This document shows, piece after piece, positions 45,993-57,112 of a stretch of DNA of 64,000 bases (positions are counted from its first letter, which is position 1; each line of letters begins with the position of its first letter). The notes below the pieces were generated by a model. The model saw nothing but the letters and a program-made list of their open reading frames with translations. It searched no databases and had not been told where the DNA came from. Made by a program: the position numbers and the translations under genes. The stretch is taken from NCBI GenBank assembly GCA_022316685.1, contig JAKJHU010000159.1, forward strand, positions 248,001 to 312,000. The letters are read 5' to 3'. The DNA comes from Progne subis subis (lineage: Eukaryota; Chordata; Aves; Passeriformes; Hirundinidae).

Positions 45993-47569
45993 CTTTTCTC
46001 TTTTTTAATTTTACTTTATTGGCTGGTTGATTCACTTATGAAATTATAGGAGATTATAATTTTAACTCTTTGGTTTTAGAGCCACGAGCAAGGAACGCTA
46101 CAAGGGCTGCCATCTGCAAATTGCAGGAGACATAAAACAGGGTAAAATAAAGAGAAAAATAAGCATTTTCCACTTAGCAATATATTTCAGCATAAGATTA
46201 ATTTGCTATCTGACACTTGATGCTTATTGTTTGCAAACTCCAGATCTGCAACTGCAAATCAAGCTGAAAAGCATCACCTAATCAAAGAGAGGATAATTTA
46301 GCAAGAAACCACTCAGATTTTCTTCCTTTCAGGTTATCCATGTGCATGCACATGAAAACAGGGATCCATTAACCTGGTGTGTATCTGTGTCCCTGACAGC
46401 CTCCTTGGACAAACCGTGACCTTTATTTCAGGGGACGGATAGAGGTGCTGACGCCCTTTCACAAAGACTCAAGAAAACACCCAATCCTTGAGCTCTGCCA
46501 GCTCACATTTCAGAGAGATGCATCCAAATGGAAACAGAAGAAAAAATCTAAAGGAGGGAGCAAGTGAAAGTGAGATCCTTTGCTTGGTTTAAAAGGTGTG
46601 ATTGTTCAGCGGAGAAGCTGACACCGTGATCCAGGAAATTCCTCTTCTCTCACCTTTCCATACATGTAAGACGTTATTAAAAGCATGAAAAAAGTACAGC
46701 CTTGAGCACACTGCAGAAAAAGCACTTTTTTTTTTTTTTTTTTTTTTTTAATCTAGACTTGTTTGAACCCTATTAAATCTTTGCTTCACTGGTTCTAAGC
46801 CTGTCCAAGCCAACCTGAATGATTATTGTTATTATTAACAGAGTGCAAAGTGAGAAGAGAGAGAATTTTTTATTTAAATGGGTTATTCTGCCTGCAGCTG
46901 GCTGTGCTGCGGAGGCCTGGCACCAGTTCATATTACAGGCATTACCAATTCCTTGAAGCTTTTCATGAGAGAAGCTTGCTCTGACATTCTCATCTCCTCT
47001 TCTCTCCCCTATTTATCACCCACAGATTGGATGATGTCCTCTCACAGCTACAACTGCAGTTTTAGAAGTCATCTCTGCCCTCCTGTCCTCGTGTTGGGAC
47101 TTTTCTGTGGGATTTCTGTTTCCTGCTGTTTACCAAATAAATAGTTTTTGTGATTTCAATGAGACTTTCCTCTCCTTTCCTACCTAATAAAGTCGACTGT
47201 GGCTCTGTAAATCTGTAAGAATTGAGCAGGAAAACCTCAAATGAGAGTACATTAAAATAAAAAATACTGTATCTGATTTAAAAAAAAAAAAAAAAATCAG
47301 CCCATGTTTTGACTGAGAGTGGTTACAGAGTGCAAGAGAAAGGCAGCCAGACTCTGATACTAAACAGTGTATTAATAACCTTCAACATATTTTTCTTTCT
47401 ATTATTTTTTCCCTAGAAACAGCCCCATCTCATGAATGCCACAGCTCAACCACACTGCTTGTGAAGAACCTGCTCCATTTCCCCATTCCAGCTCCATGCC
47501 CATCATGAATTTAGCCTGAAAAAAAAAAGCTCCCTGAAATGCCTTTTCCAAGACCAAAGTGTGCACATC
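42431..47569. other. Repeat-poor unique sequence, about 5 kb
   Basis: This is the longest stretch in the window without a recognised CR1 or LTR. Homopolymers occur at 44528-44546 (A), 45222-45242 (A), 45961-45992 (T), 46728-46750 (T) and 47280-47297 (A). The 46.0-46.35 kb part is AT-rich, with TAATTTGC- and TTATTGTTTGC-type motifs, and has the character of non-coding regulatory DNA, but this is an impression only. No exon is recognised. Confidence 0.45.
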
Positions 47570-47975
47570 TATTTAATCCTTTTCTGTGCTGCTGCAGCTG
47601 TTCCTTATCACCCTTCTGGCATCTTCTCAGAGCCTTTTCCAGGGCCACTAAAGCCTTTTGAGAGGGGAGGACAAGCACCAGACACAATATTCAAGCTGCA
47701 GGTCCAAAATGCATTTCTTCAGTGGCATTACAATGATTTCTGTTTGGTTTTCTACTCCCTCCTTAATAATCCTTAACATTCAATTTCCTCTTTTGATTGC
47801 TACAGAACAATGAGCTCATAATTTCATTCAACTGTTCATTATAAGACCCAAATGCCATTCCTGGGCAGCAATAATCAGCTCAGAGCCCATCACCAGGCAC
47901 AGAGTTGGAACTGCTGTTTTCCTTGTGTGCAATGCCTGGATTTAATGCCACTGAATTCCACCCAAAGTTTTATAA
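47570..47975 (-). mobile_element. Ancient CR1/L3-like LINE relic (reverse transcriptase C-terminal part)
   Basis: ACACAATATTCAAGCTGCAG, TCCTTAATAATCCTTAACAT, TTGATTGCTACAGAACAATG, AGCTCATAATTTCATTCAAC, ATAATCAGCTCAGAGCCCAT and GTGTGCAATGCCTGGATTTA appear in the order and spacing of the reverse-complemented C-terminal part of the reverse transcriptase in old amniote CR1/L3 elements. The minus strand would encode the region around the (E)RDLGV motif, but it is full of stops and shifts. It is much more decayed than the other CR1s here and belongs to a different, older lineage. The family assignment is from memory of the consensus pattern. Confidence 0.6.
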
Positions 47976-48113
47976 CCTAGCAATCAAAAATTCTTCATGA
48001 GTGGTGTCAGGAAGCTCCAAATCTGGGCTGATCCACAAGGGAAGGTAGAATGAAACAAAAGGGCAATGGCAAGGCAGGCAGAGACATACCCAGTGGGGTG
48101 AAGGAATTTTGTA

Positions 48114-48375
48114 GAATCATAGAATTATTAAGGTGGGAAAAGACCTCCAAGATCATTAACCAATCACTAAAGCATGGTCCATCACTAAACCAAGTCCCTA
48201 AGCATCACATCCACACGTATCTTGAACTCTTACAGGGATGGGGATTCTTCCACTTCTTGGGGCAGCCTGTTCCAATGCTTGAGTATCCTTTAAGTGAAGA
48301 AATTTTCCCCACTACTCAATTTAAACCTTCCCTGGAGCAAACTTCCTTGGAGCAAACCCTGGAGCCCTTTCCCTG
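48114..48375 (-). mobile_element. CR1-X-type LINE 3' fragment, antisense
   Basis: TAGAATCATAGAATTATTAA, GGGAAAAGACCTCCAAGATC, CACTAAACCAAGTCCCTAAG, GGGGCAGCCTGTTCCAATGC and TTAAGTGAAGAAATTTTCCC. A 16-base near-duplication, CTTCCCTGGAGCAAA then CTTCCTTGGAGCAAA, lies at about 48330-48358. Confidence 0.9.
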
Positions 48376-48969
48376 TATGTAAGACCTTCTGGACAGAATT
48401 CACTGCCCCCTCACTTCTCCCTTGGGGAAAGAGCTGGGGTATGATTCTTTCTGGTCCAACCGTTCCTTTTTATTTTCTTTGCTAGTGCAGCCTTATTTAA
48501 AGGTGGGTGTTGGAGCCTTGCAGCCTAATCGAGCAGTTTACAGCCTGCCCAGCTGACAGCAATAATTTGGCATCATAAGTTTGCAGCTCCTTTCAATGTG
48601 CGTGATGTACCAGATCTCGGAGTGTTCCTCCTAAAGTATCTCAGAGATGTTAGCTTTTCACATCGAGAGTGTTACAGAAAAATCCTGAAGTCTCCCAACT
48701 CTTTAACCAAGACAAGCAGAAAATCCTCCCATGTAGCCAGCTAAAGTTATGCATAAATTTATTCCCTACAAATTTAGCCACTTGAGTCTGGTTATATTAG
48801 GACTTTTCCAGGTTGGACTCCAGGAATCCTTGAAAGAAGGACTGTGCATGAAGTCTTCTTGATCATATGGCCAGAGGTTCAAGTCCTCACTTGGTAGGAA
48901 GTGAAGATGGAAAACTGGAAGGCCAGGTAGGTATGGATGGCAAAAACAAGGTACAACCAAGACTTTCCT
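48376..48969. other. Unique sequence, no gene recognised
   Basis: Nothing is recognised, although the part next to 48970 may be decayed CR1. Confidence 0.5.
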
Positions 48970-49112
48970 CAGGTTGTCCAGAGGGATTGTGGAGACTCCC
49001 TCACTGGGGTATTCAAGAAGTGGCTGGATTCAATCCTGTGCCATGTGCTCTGTGATGAACCTGTTTGAGCAGGGATGTTGGGCAAGATGAACCCACTGTA
49101 TCCCTTCCAGCC
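48970..49112 (+). mobile_element. CR1 LINE 3' fragment, part left of inserted LTR
   Basis: AGGTTGTCCAGAGGGATTGT, GGAGACTCCCTCACTGG, GTATTCAAGAAGTGGCTGGA and CTGTATCCCTTCCAGCC. It breaks in the tail at 49112. The remaining tail (CTGACCCATTCTGTGATTCT) follows the LTR at 49796. Confidence 0.88.
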
Positions 49113-49795
49113 TGTCTTGGTTTGGAAAGACAGATTACTGCTAAGGAAGGCAGGAGCCTTCCTTGAAGTTGTAAACCCCCTTCCTCCGAATTATTACAAT
49201 TTTGAAACTAAGGGGCTCTCAGGCAAAGATATGGGAAAAGGAATAACAGCTCTTTACTCGGAATATTAAAATAAAAATGTAGTTAAAAAAAAAAAACAAC
49301 AACAAAAAAACCCCCAAAACAAACAAACAGGTGAACAAACAAAAAAGAAAGCACTTACATAGTCAGAACACAACCTTACACCCTGTTGGTCAGGGTGTTG
49401 GTAGCAGCCCAGTTAAGACCTCCTGGAGTGAGAGATGTGGTTCTGTCGAAGCAATGATCCTGTAGAAGGGTGTAGTTTTCCTCTTAAGGTCCAGTGGTGG
49501 TGAGATGTGTACAGTCTTCCTCTGGGAATCCAGTGGAAACGGGTTGTCCTGGTGTTCTGAATCTCAGATTTTATCCAGGTAGGAATGCTTGGCTCCTCCC
49601 ACTGGGTGGAGCATCTCCCAGTGGGATGATGTAATTGTATCAGCTGTGCAGTGAGCCTCGATGGCCCATTAACAGCAGATATCCCCTGGAGGGAGGATGG
49701 GTCTTGGAAGAGATAAAGAACACTGCCACACCTGGTTTAACAGCTGGTAATGGAATACATACTTTTGGTTATATCTTGCATTGCAACCTAAGGCA
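49113..49795 (-). mobile_element. Solo LTR in a CR1 tail, same family as 9.6 kb LTR
   Basis: On the plus strand it runs from TGTCTTGGTTTGGAAAGACA to CATTGCAACCTAAGGCA, the reverse complement of the family seen at 9624-10702. It is 683 bp and carries the site CTCCAGGAGG without the 403-bp insert found in the other copy. It has an A/C-rich tract (49286-49345) matching the other copy's T run. It lies inside the CR1 tail. No clean target-site duplication is visible. Confidence 0.9.
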
Positions 49796-49818
49796 CTGAC
49801 CCATTCTGTGATTCTGAG
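49796..49818 (+). mobile_element. CR1 LINE tail remnant right of the LTR
   Basis: CTGACCCATTCTGTGATTCT completes the CR1 tail interrupted at 49112. Confidence 0.82.
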
Positions 49819-50788
49819 TTAACAGGACCCCTCTCATCTTTGGTGCAGGGATTCCAGGCCAGCTGCACACAGCAGGGCAGGCAAAAGCTTTGGCAAACAG
49901 AGGCACAAATAATGGCCAGAGAGTCTTCCACAGGGAAAAAGTGCCGGTGAGATTTGCTTCCATAAAAACCTCATATTGTTCCCACTTTAGTAATAATGCA
50001 AGATTCACCCTAGAGGAAGTAGGACAACATTGCCCCAGCGCCATTTAAAGTGCTAGTAAAATATCGTTTAAGGGGATTTGGGAGAACAGGTAGGGGAATT
50101 ATTCTTATCATAGGAAAGTACACAAGGAGATGGGCATTTGGAAATGTGCTGAAAGCTGGGTTATTGCAGAGTTGTTACTAATGACTACAATATATCATTT
50201 CAACTTGTTGACTTTTCTTTCTTTAATTTCCAGATTATCCGGCTGTTGCTTATCCTCCACCCATTCTGGGAGTAAACAGGGACGTGCTTGAGCTGCGAAA
50301 AAGTTACTTTCAGCAGAAATTTACTTGTGTGGGTTTTTCCTATTTTGTGAATTCATTTGTTTGTTCTGTGGTTTCTTGATTGTTTGGGTTTTTTTGGGTT
50401 TTGGTGTTTTTTTTTTTCAAGAAAAGAAAATCTTTTAGCTTTTGCCTGTCAGTTTTACCTTTCAACTTCCATTTTCAATTTTCTTTTGCAATTTCACCTT
50501 TGTAATATTTCAGTGGTATCAGAAAGTATTATATCTATTCTAGAAATACAAGAAATGCTGGCAAAGGATAGTAGAAATCTCTTGTATAAAGTTCAAGGGG
50601 AAGTCTCTGAGACGTCTCAGAGGGAAAGCTGCTGCTTTGGGAGCTCCAGCTAAAAGCACTCAACATGACTGAAATGATGGACCCTGACCAGGTTCCAGCA
50701 AGAGGGAATTTTCTTCACACCTTATTGAGATCTCAGACATAAGAATCTTCTGTGATTGCTTTGGGAACTCTGACTTTCTTTTCCTTTA
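49819..50788. other. Unique sequence with one perfect palindrome
   Basis: T/G-rich tract at about 50390-50418. A perfect 18-bp palindrome with a central ACGT lies at 50605-50622. No gene is recognised. Confidence 0.5.
50605..50622. repeat. 18-bp perfect palindrome
   Basis: CTCTGAGACGTCTCAGAG is its own reverse complement, with no spacer. About one such palindrome per few hundred kilobases is expected by chance. Confidence 0.95.
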
Positions 50789-51027
50789 GAATCACAGAAT
50801 GGTTTGTGTAGGGAGAGATTTTAAAGATCATCTCATTCCAACCCCTTACCATGGACAGGGACACCTTCCACCATCCCAGGTTGCTCCAAACCCCATCTGA
50901 CTTGGCCTTGGACACTTCCAGGGATGGAGCAGCCACAGCTTCTCTGGGCATCCTGTGCCAGTGCCTCACCACCCTCACAGGGAAGAATTTCTTCCTGTTA
51001 TCTAATCTAAATCTACCTTTCTGCAGG
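50789..51027 (-). mobile_element. CR1 LINE 3' fragment, antisense
   Basis: TTAGAATCACAGAATGGTTT, ATCTCATTCCAACCCCTTAC, GGGACACCTTCCACCATCCC, TTCCAGGGATGGAGCAGCCA and GAAGAATTTCTTCCTGTTAT. The minus strand reads KGRFRLDNRKKFFPVRVVRH then WHRMPREAVAAPSLEV, the ORF2 C-terminus, nearly intact. Confidence 0.95.
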
Positions 51028-51246
51028 ATCTTGAAGAAGTCCTGAAATGCACTGCCAACCTCAAATGCAATAACTGTGTGCAACCCTGTTTCAGATGAAT
51101 AGGTCAAGGAACTATAGGAAGATCCCCCAGAAAACCCCAGTAAGGCTCCAGTGGTCTTGGCAAGACTGCCCAAATTCCCTCTGTAAAATATAGAGAAGGT
51201 CTAGATCTATCTGCTCTGTTTTCCTTCTTTGCTTTGGAAGACAACC
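51028..51246. other. Unique sequence between two CR1s of opposite orientation
   Basis: Nothing is recognised. Confidence 0.5.
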
Positions 51247-51318
51247 CAAGGGGATGTAATTGGATGATCTTCAGGGTCCGTTTCAACCCAAATCATCCTA
51301 AGATTTTGTGATTCTTTT
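51247..51318 (+). mobile_element. CR1 LINE 3' tail
   Basis: AAGGGGATGTAATTGGATGA, TCTTCAGGGTCCGTTTCAAC and CCAAATCATCCTAAGATTTT. Confidence 0.85.
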
Positions 51319-51877
51319 TGTCTCATGAAAACTCTCTTTTTTTTTTTTTTTTTTTTTTTTAGGGAGCAGCTCTGTTTTGAAAGGGCCATGAATCACATCC
51401 ATCAATCTTCAGGAGAAAAATAATCAACATATGGTTATTTAAGATCACATGGTGCCACTCAGATCAGGAGATGTAGAAAGAAACAAACTCTCTTTCCCTC
51501 TTGCTTATACTTTACTGAAGTCAAGTGTTTAGTCATATCCAGCCTGGGAGGAAACACATGAAACCACCAGTGCTTTGTGTATGATACCAAAATCAGGCCA
51601 CAAAGCTCCAGCCTCAATCAGGAAAAAGTTTCTAAACAGAAGGTGAAAGACAGGAATGTTTTCAGGCCACATAAAAGAAATACTGGATTGCTGAGAACCA
51701 AATAGTTTGATCTCAATACTTGGTGTACAACCTGTAGCTGTTCCTTGAGCTGGCATCTCCCATTCCCAACAACATCAGCAAGCCCACATCCAATTTTAAT
51801 GCCAACAGGTGTGAGGGAGAATCCTCAAAATGCATGTTAGACATCTCTTAGGAGGACATTTTAGTTTAGCTATTAGG
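51319..51877. other. Unique sequence, no gene recognised
   Basis: T run at 51338-51360. Nothing else is recognised. Confidence 0.5.
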
Positions 51878-51992
51878 ATGATTTTATTATTATATAGTTT
51901 ATTATTGCTATTTTATTAATAATTATATATTTTATGTAACATTATTGTATGTATATATAATATTCTTTAATTATTATATTATTTTAAATTAG
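51878..51992. repeat. AT-rich low-complexity tract
   Basis: TTATTATTATATAG and ATATATAATATTC-type sequence, nearly free of G and C. Confidence 0.9.
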
Positions 51993-52192
51993 AATTAAAT
52001 TCTTCCCTGTGAGGCCCTGGCCCAGGCTGCCCAGAGGAGCTGTGGATACCTCATTTCTGACGGAGTCCAAGGCCAGGTTGGATGGGTCTTGAAACACTCT
52101 GGTCTAGTGGAAGGTGTCCCTGCTCATGGCAGGACTTTGGAATGAGATGGTCCTTAAGGTCCCTTTCAACCCAAACTATTCCATGTTTCCAG
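51993..52192 (+). mobile_element. CR1 LINE 3' fragment
   Basis: AATTCTTCCCTGTGAGGCCC, GGCTGCCCAGAGGAGCTGTG, GTCCAAGGCCAGGTTGGATG, TCTAGTGGAAGGTGTCCCTG and CTTTCAACCCAAACTATTCC. Confidence 0.93.
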
Positions 52193-53754
52193 ATATTTTC
52201 ATGTGAGCTTGAAGTGAGCCTCAGAGATGCCAACAAACCATCACAATAAGGGATTAACTTAAAAAAATTACTGCAAATTCTGATTATTTTTGCTTTGGGC
52301 AGCTTATTTTTAAACCCCAGACCACTACAAAATATGGAATTTGTCCTTGGACATCTATTTCTCTCCTTTGGTTTATGTTTGTGCAAAACTGGACCTATCC
52401 AAGAGGGCAACCCAGGGAATAACAGAATTTTCTCCCTGCCTTGGAGCCAGCTGAAATTCAAGTTGAGCCCTTGATATCATGGAAAAAAATGTTTTTGGGG
52501 TCTTTTTAAGTAAGAGTATCCAAGTCTGAGCAATGAATTCATTCTCCATGACAATAAAAAGCCAATTGATGCTATTACAACAGCTAAAAATTGAACTGTT
52601 CAAAAAGTGATGGCCATTTGTTGAAAAACTCTTAAGCAGGTGGTAGGATTTGAAACAAGAATGTTTGTCTCATTGATATTTGTTTTGTTTTGTTTTGTTT
52701 TTTCTAGGAAAAAATGGAACTGTAGCTACAAAAATTTTCTCTCAAAAATATTTTTTCAAAGATCCTTTCTGAGGTGATTTCTAAAGAAGGAAGAAATTCA
52801 GGTTCTGGAATGCACAGGCAAGGTCCTGTAAAAACCTGCCACTGAAATGTTCTTACTGTTGTGTGGAAAAATACAACAATTCCCCTCAACACACACACCA
52901 AAATGCCCCCCAAAAACCCAAACCAAACAAAAATAGACAATATCTAGAAGGCCAGAAGGAGATCTGTAGAATTGCTTACTTGGGGGAAGCGAAGCATGTT
53001 CAGGGGATATTTTTGAGCACTCTATTGGGAAAATAATACTTCCATTTCCAGCAGATCTTAGAAATTTATGGATGTCCTGAAATTCCATGTCCTTCATTTA
53101 TTCCATTACACATATGAAGGATGAGGAGACGTCCTGGATACGTCATTGTACCTTTGCCATTTGTTTCAGCCAGAGTCCCCCTCCTGCGTATGGCAAACCA
53201 TCAAATTTCAAGTATGTAACCCCAACCTGGCACTTGCCCTTCCCACAGCTGTGGGGTGCAGACTGAAAATTGCAGTGTTCTTCAGAACTATCCCATCATT
53301 TTCATCCTGCTCTTGTGAATGATGTTTTTGTTTCCTTCATGCTTTATCTCTTCCCAGTGACCCTCTCCTTCAAAATGCACATTGGAACAGGACAAAAATT
53401 CCTTCCAGAGAATCACTCCCAGTTCCCAAAGCCCACCTGAATCACCCCAACATCAGTGTCTGTCATGAGTAATGCATGGGATGGAACCACACACAGTCTG
53501 TTCCAGACAAGGAAACCATGGAAACACTCCTGACGTGAGCTGCTCCTTGGGATGATCAGAGGAAAGGGTGGATGAAGAACGCTTGTCTTGTCCGCCTCTG
53601 TTGCCCCAGGCCAGATCATTATAAAATATGAAAGATTTCAGGTGTCAGACTTGAGACCCACAAGATTGTTGACAGTTTTTGTCGACAGAAAAATTTAAAC
53701 AAGCCCAGAAATGGGCAATCGTGGAGTTTCCTCAGTGAAATCTGAATACTTTGA
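52193..53754. other. Unique sequence, no gene recognised
   Basis: A TTTTG pentanucleotide repeat lies at 52680-52701. No gene is recognised. Confidence 0.5.
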
Positions 53755-53984
53755 AGAGGGAGCATGGATATTGGGACAAAATTCTTCTCTGTGAGGGTGC
53801 TGAGGCCTTGGCACAGGGTGCCTAGAGAAGCTGTGGCGGCCCAATCTCTGGAAGTGTCCAAGGCCAGGTTGGATGAGATGTGGCATAATCCAGGTTAGAG
53901 GAAGGTGTCCCTGCCCATGGCAGGGGGTTGGAATGAGATGGTCTTTAACATTCTTCCCAGTACAAACCATTCTGTGACTCTGTG
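53755..53984 (+). mobile_element. CR1 LINE 3' fragment
   Basis: GGATATTGGGACAAAATTCT, TCTGTGAGGGTGCTGAGGCC, TGCCTAGAGAAGCTGTGGC, GTGTCCAAGGCCAGGTTGGA, CCCTGCCCATGGCAGGGGGT and a terminal CATTCTGTGACTCTGTG. Confidence 0.94.
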
Positions 53985-54030
53985 AGCTCTGGTCTGACTT
54001 TGTGGGACCAAACCACCTTCACAACCTTCA

Positions 54031-54246
54031 GCTGACCTTGAGGCACAGGAAAGAAGTTCTTTCTCATGTCCTTATAGAACTTCCTAGGCATCAGTTCCTG
54101 CCCATTTCTCTTTTCCCATTGCTGGGCCCCCTGAGCAGAGCCTGGTCCATGCTCTGAGTCCTCGCTGCAGACACTCACAGACAGAGATGAGGTCCCCTCT
54201 CAATTGCCTCTTTTCAAGGCTAAGGAGCCATGTTCTTGATAATTAG
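54031..54246 (-). mobile_element. CR1 LINE fragment of a second subfamily, antisense
   Basis: It shares CTAGGCATCAGTTCCTGCCC-type sequence, CTTTTCCCATTGCTGGGCCC and GAGCAGAGCCTGGTCCAT with 60569-61020. The minus strand reads GAQQWEKRNGQELMPRKF and MRKNFFPV, versus GAQQWEKRSGLELMPRNF and MRQIFFPV at 60.6 kb, both ORF2 C-terminal segments. The right part, GATGAGGTCCCCTCTCAATT and CTTTTCAAGGCTAAGGAGC, follows the CR1 layout. Confidence 0.8.
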
Positions 54247-55721
54247 ACCAGTAACAAGCACAGCTTAGATTTAATACCCCCCTCCTCAATGTCCCACTTC
54301 CCCCAGTCCCAAAATCAATCTTTCCATCCCTTAGGCATCATCTTTTTCATGCTCAGAACAGAACACCCACTTCCAATACACCTGATGCCTCTCCCACCAA
54401 TTTGCAAGTTTTCCTCTATCCCCTTTACTTTTGGGGCACATTTAAATGATCCAGAGCAGCCAATGCATCTAAAATCCGCATGATTTGGTGTGGAAGCAGC
54501 AGCTAAAATTAGGCTGTACTGTGAAAGTGTAGAAAGGAGAAAATCTCAGGGTAGTTATCCAGTTATTTTACAGCTTCCTGAGTCATCCATGTGGAAGCAG
54601 CAGCAGCTGGGTGACACAGAGTGATACAAACACTGCAGTGGAAAGACCACAGTGCTAACAACACAGCATGCATGGAGGGACATTCACTATCCAGCTTCTA
54701 AAGGGATCAAAAACTAAGTAAAGCACGTGCTTGGAGCACTTCATCCATCCCTTCAGTGATGTGGAAGAAAGGTTGGATGGACAGATTCCTAAAACATCTG
54801 CAGGCTTTGAAGGACATTCCTACTCAACAGTGATGAAAGAAAACCTGGAGTGACACCAAAGCCTGAATTGGTGAACTCTGGATTAACTTTACTTACATGA
54901 ATAGGTCCTAAAGAAGTTGATACAAAGCATTAAATAGACATATTTTTAAATGAGTAGCTTCCAAAATCTTCCACATCTGTGCAGTTTGGTGATGAGCCTG
55001 AGCACATTTGGGAATGGACCCCAAATCTGGATGTGAACCACTGCTTGGTCAATATTCCTTGGTTATGTTTCATGTCTTACCTCTTTTTTACCTTCTATCA
55101 TGAGAAGGTAATGTCTGGTGCTCATGAGCACAGCTCGACTTCTCATCTCCCTCCAGCAAAGAAATTATGTCAATTTTCACTGTGTAAAACTTGAGATGAA
55201 GCAAAGGAAGGCACATCCCTACTGAGTAATGGGCATGTCTAGCAATAATCTGAAGTTTCTGCTCCTTTGTAGTTACTCAATAACCAGAAACCTCCACAAT
55301 TCTTCGTTCAGGAGAGGCAGCCAAACAGTCCTGCAAACTGCAAATTATTCCAGCACAAAGATGTTTTCTAGGTAATTACTGCTATTTAAATTATCCTGCA
55401 TATACAGCATGAGTGGCAGATATTAAAATGAAGAGATGACTTAATAAGTTCTAGTTATCCAGATGTGTCATTCTTGAAATAAGATGAAAAAAACAGTGTG
55501 GCTATATTTCAGACTTACCAGGTGTACAGTAAATAAAATTAGTTTATTGTATTTCAAAATCCTTGTAAAGCAATATTGCCCCTGCTAGAATTAAGACAAA
55601 TGACACCAATAAAATAAGCAGATTAGGATATATTGTTTTCTAGGTGCTGAATCAAAAATGTGTGTAAGTTGTTGACATGAACATTAAAATCAATATGAAT
55701 GAAAAAATCAACTCCCATTAA
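54247..55721. other. Unique sequence, no gene recognised
   Basis: No repeat or exon is recognised. Confidence 0.5.
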
Positions 55722-55818
55722 AACCTAGTGGAGGATGTCCCTGCCATGGCAGGGGGGGCTGGAACTAGATGACTTTTAAACTCCCTTCAGCCCAAACCAT
55801 TCTATGATTCTATGAAAA
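55722..55818 (+). mobile_element. CR1 LINE 3' tail
   Basis: ACCTAGTGGAGGATGTCCCT, GCCATGGCAGGGGGGGCTGG, AACTAGATGACTTTTAAACT and CAAACCATTCTATGATTCTA. Confidence 0.93.
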
Positions 55819-56821
55819 TGAATAATTAAAGAGGCAAAATCACAGTGAATGAGAATTGGGCAGCTTTGAGAGAATGGAGGAAAAAATTCCTGGCACCGGA
55901 GTTTCTGTTGAGGCTGCACAGCAAATATTTTTAAAACAGGGATTTCAGCTGCTACTCAGATACACCATAACTGATCCACTGATAGACCTCAAGCACAACA
56001 AAGACCCAGGGTGTAATGGCATTTTAAGACTCTCTCTTGCAGCTAGAGCCAAGAATTGATCTTTTTTGATCAGTCATAAACACAAGAAAAATAGGGGAGT
56101 GCTCCTGCACCTTGCAGCTGAGGCTGGAGCTGGGGAATAACAAGACAAGCTGGGTTTATCCCAGTACAATGTGTTTAGATTTGTCTCATTGCAAGGTCAG
56201 GTTTTAACAAACAATGACAATAGACAGGGAAGAGGACTGTACCTCATAAAGCACGTTCAGCCAGGCAAGCAGAGTCCTGCTAAATTGAGAAATGCAGTCT
56301 TGGATGTCTGGCCAGGGAAACCCTGAGTGGAGACAATTATTAATGCACCCAGCTCTAAAGCACTGTGTCTGCTCCTGCTGCTCCCTGCTGCAGAAGAGGC
56401 TGAGAAACAGGAATGGGCTCAGACTGAGAAGGTCTGCACAGGCACAACCTCAAAAAATTGGTATCAAAGAGATTGGAGGAAAAGAGGGATTGGATCATCC
56501 ATGCTTGGGAGTTGCAAGCAAACCTTGCAAACTCCTGCACTTTGGATCAGATGAAGAAATTGTTCTTTTTAGGCAGCTGAATGTGTTATGCAAGACCTAT
56601 TGCCAGGTTGTGCATTTGTTTTAGGGATGGTTTGGTGGAGTCGTGGAAGGAATCAGATGAGTGTCTCTTTCAACACTTACATGGACATAAAAAGTGAGTT
56701 TTCCTCTGCTTTCTGTCCATTTGATGTAATCATGAATGTCAGGGCTAAGAATTTTTCGCAGTTTCTTTTGGAAAATTGGATGCCCTTTTGAGTGGGGTTG
56801 AATGACCTTCATATATATCTC
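55819..56821. other. Unique sequence, no gene recognised
   Basis: 56.3-56.6 kb has overlapping short frames on both strands (61-110 codons) with no recognisable product. Confidence 0.45.
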
Positions 56822-56987
56822 TACCCAGAGGGATTGTGGACTCCCCGTCCGTGGAAGTGTCCAAGGCCAGGTTGGACGGGCTTGGAACCACCTGACCTAG
56901 TGAAAGGTGTCCCTGTCCATGGAAGGGGGTTGGAACTGGATGATCTTGAAAGTTCCTTGCAATCCAAACCAATTTATGATTCTATAC
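56822..56987 (+). mobile_element. CR1 LINE 3' fragment
   Basis: ACCCAGAGGGATTGTGGACT, AGTGTCCAAGGCCAGGTTGG, ACCTAGTGAAAGGTGTCCCT, CCATGGAAGGGGGTTGGAAC and TTTATGATTCTATA. Confidence 0.93.
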
Positions 56988-57032
56988 ATGAAATAGAAGC
57001 ATCATTTCCATTTAATGTGCACTGGTTTAGAA

Positions 57033-57079
57033 TATATATATATATATGCATATATATGTATGTGAATGGTATTTTCACA

Positions 57080-57112
<33 letters not shown>
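57033..57112. repeat. TA-rich stretch followed by poly(T)
   Basis: ATATATATATATATGCATAT sequence at 57033-57062 and a T run of about 29 at 57084-57112. Confidence 0.92.
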
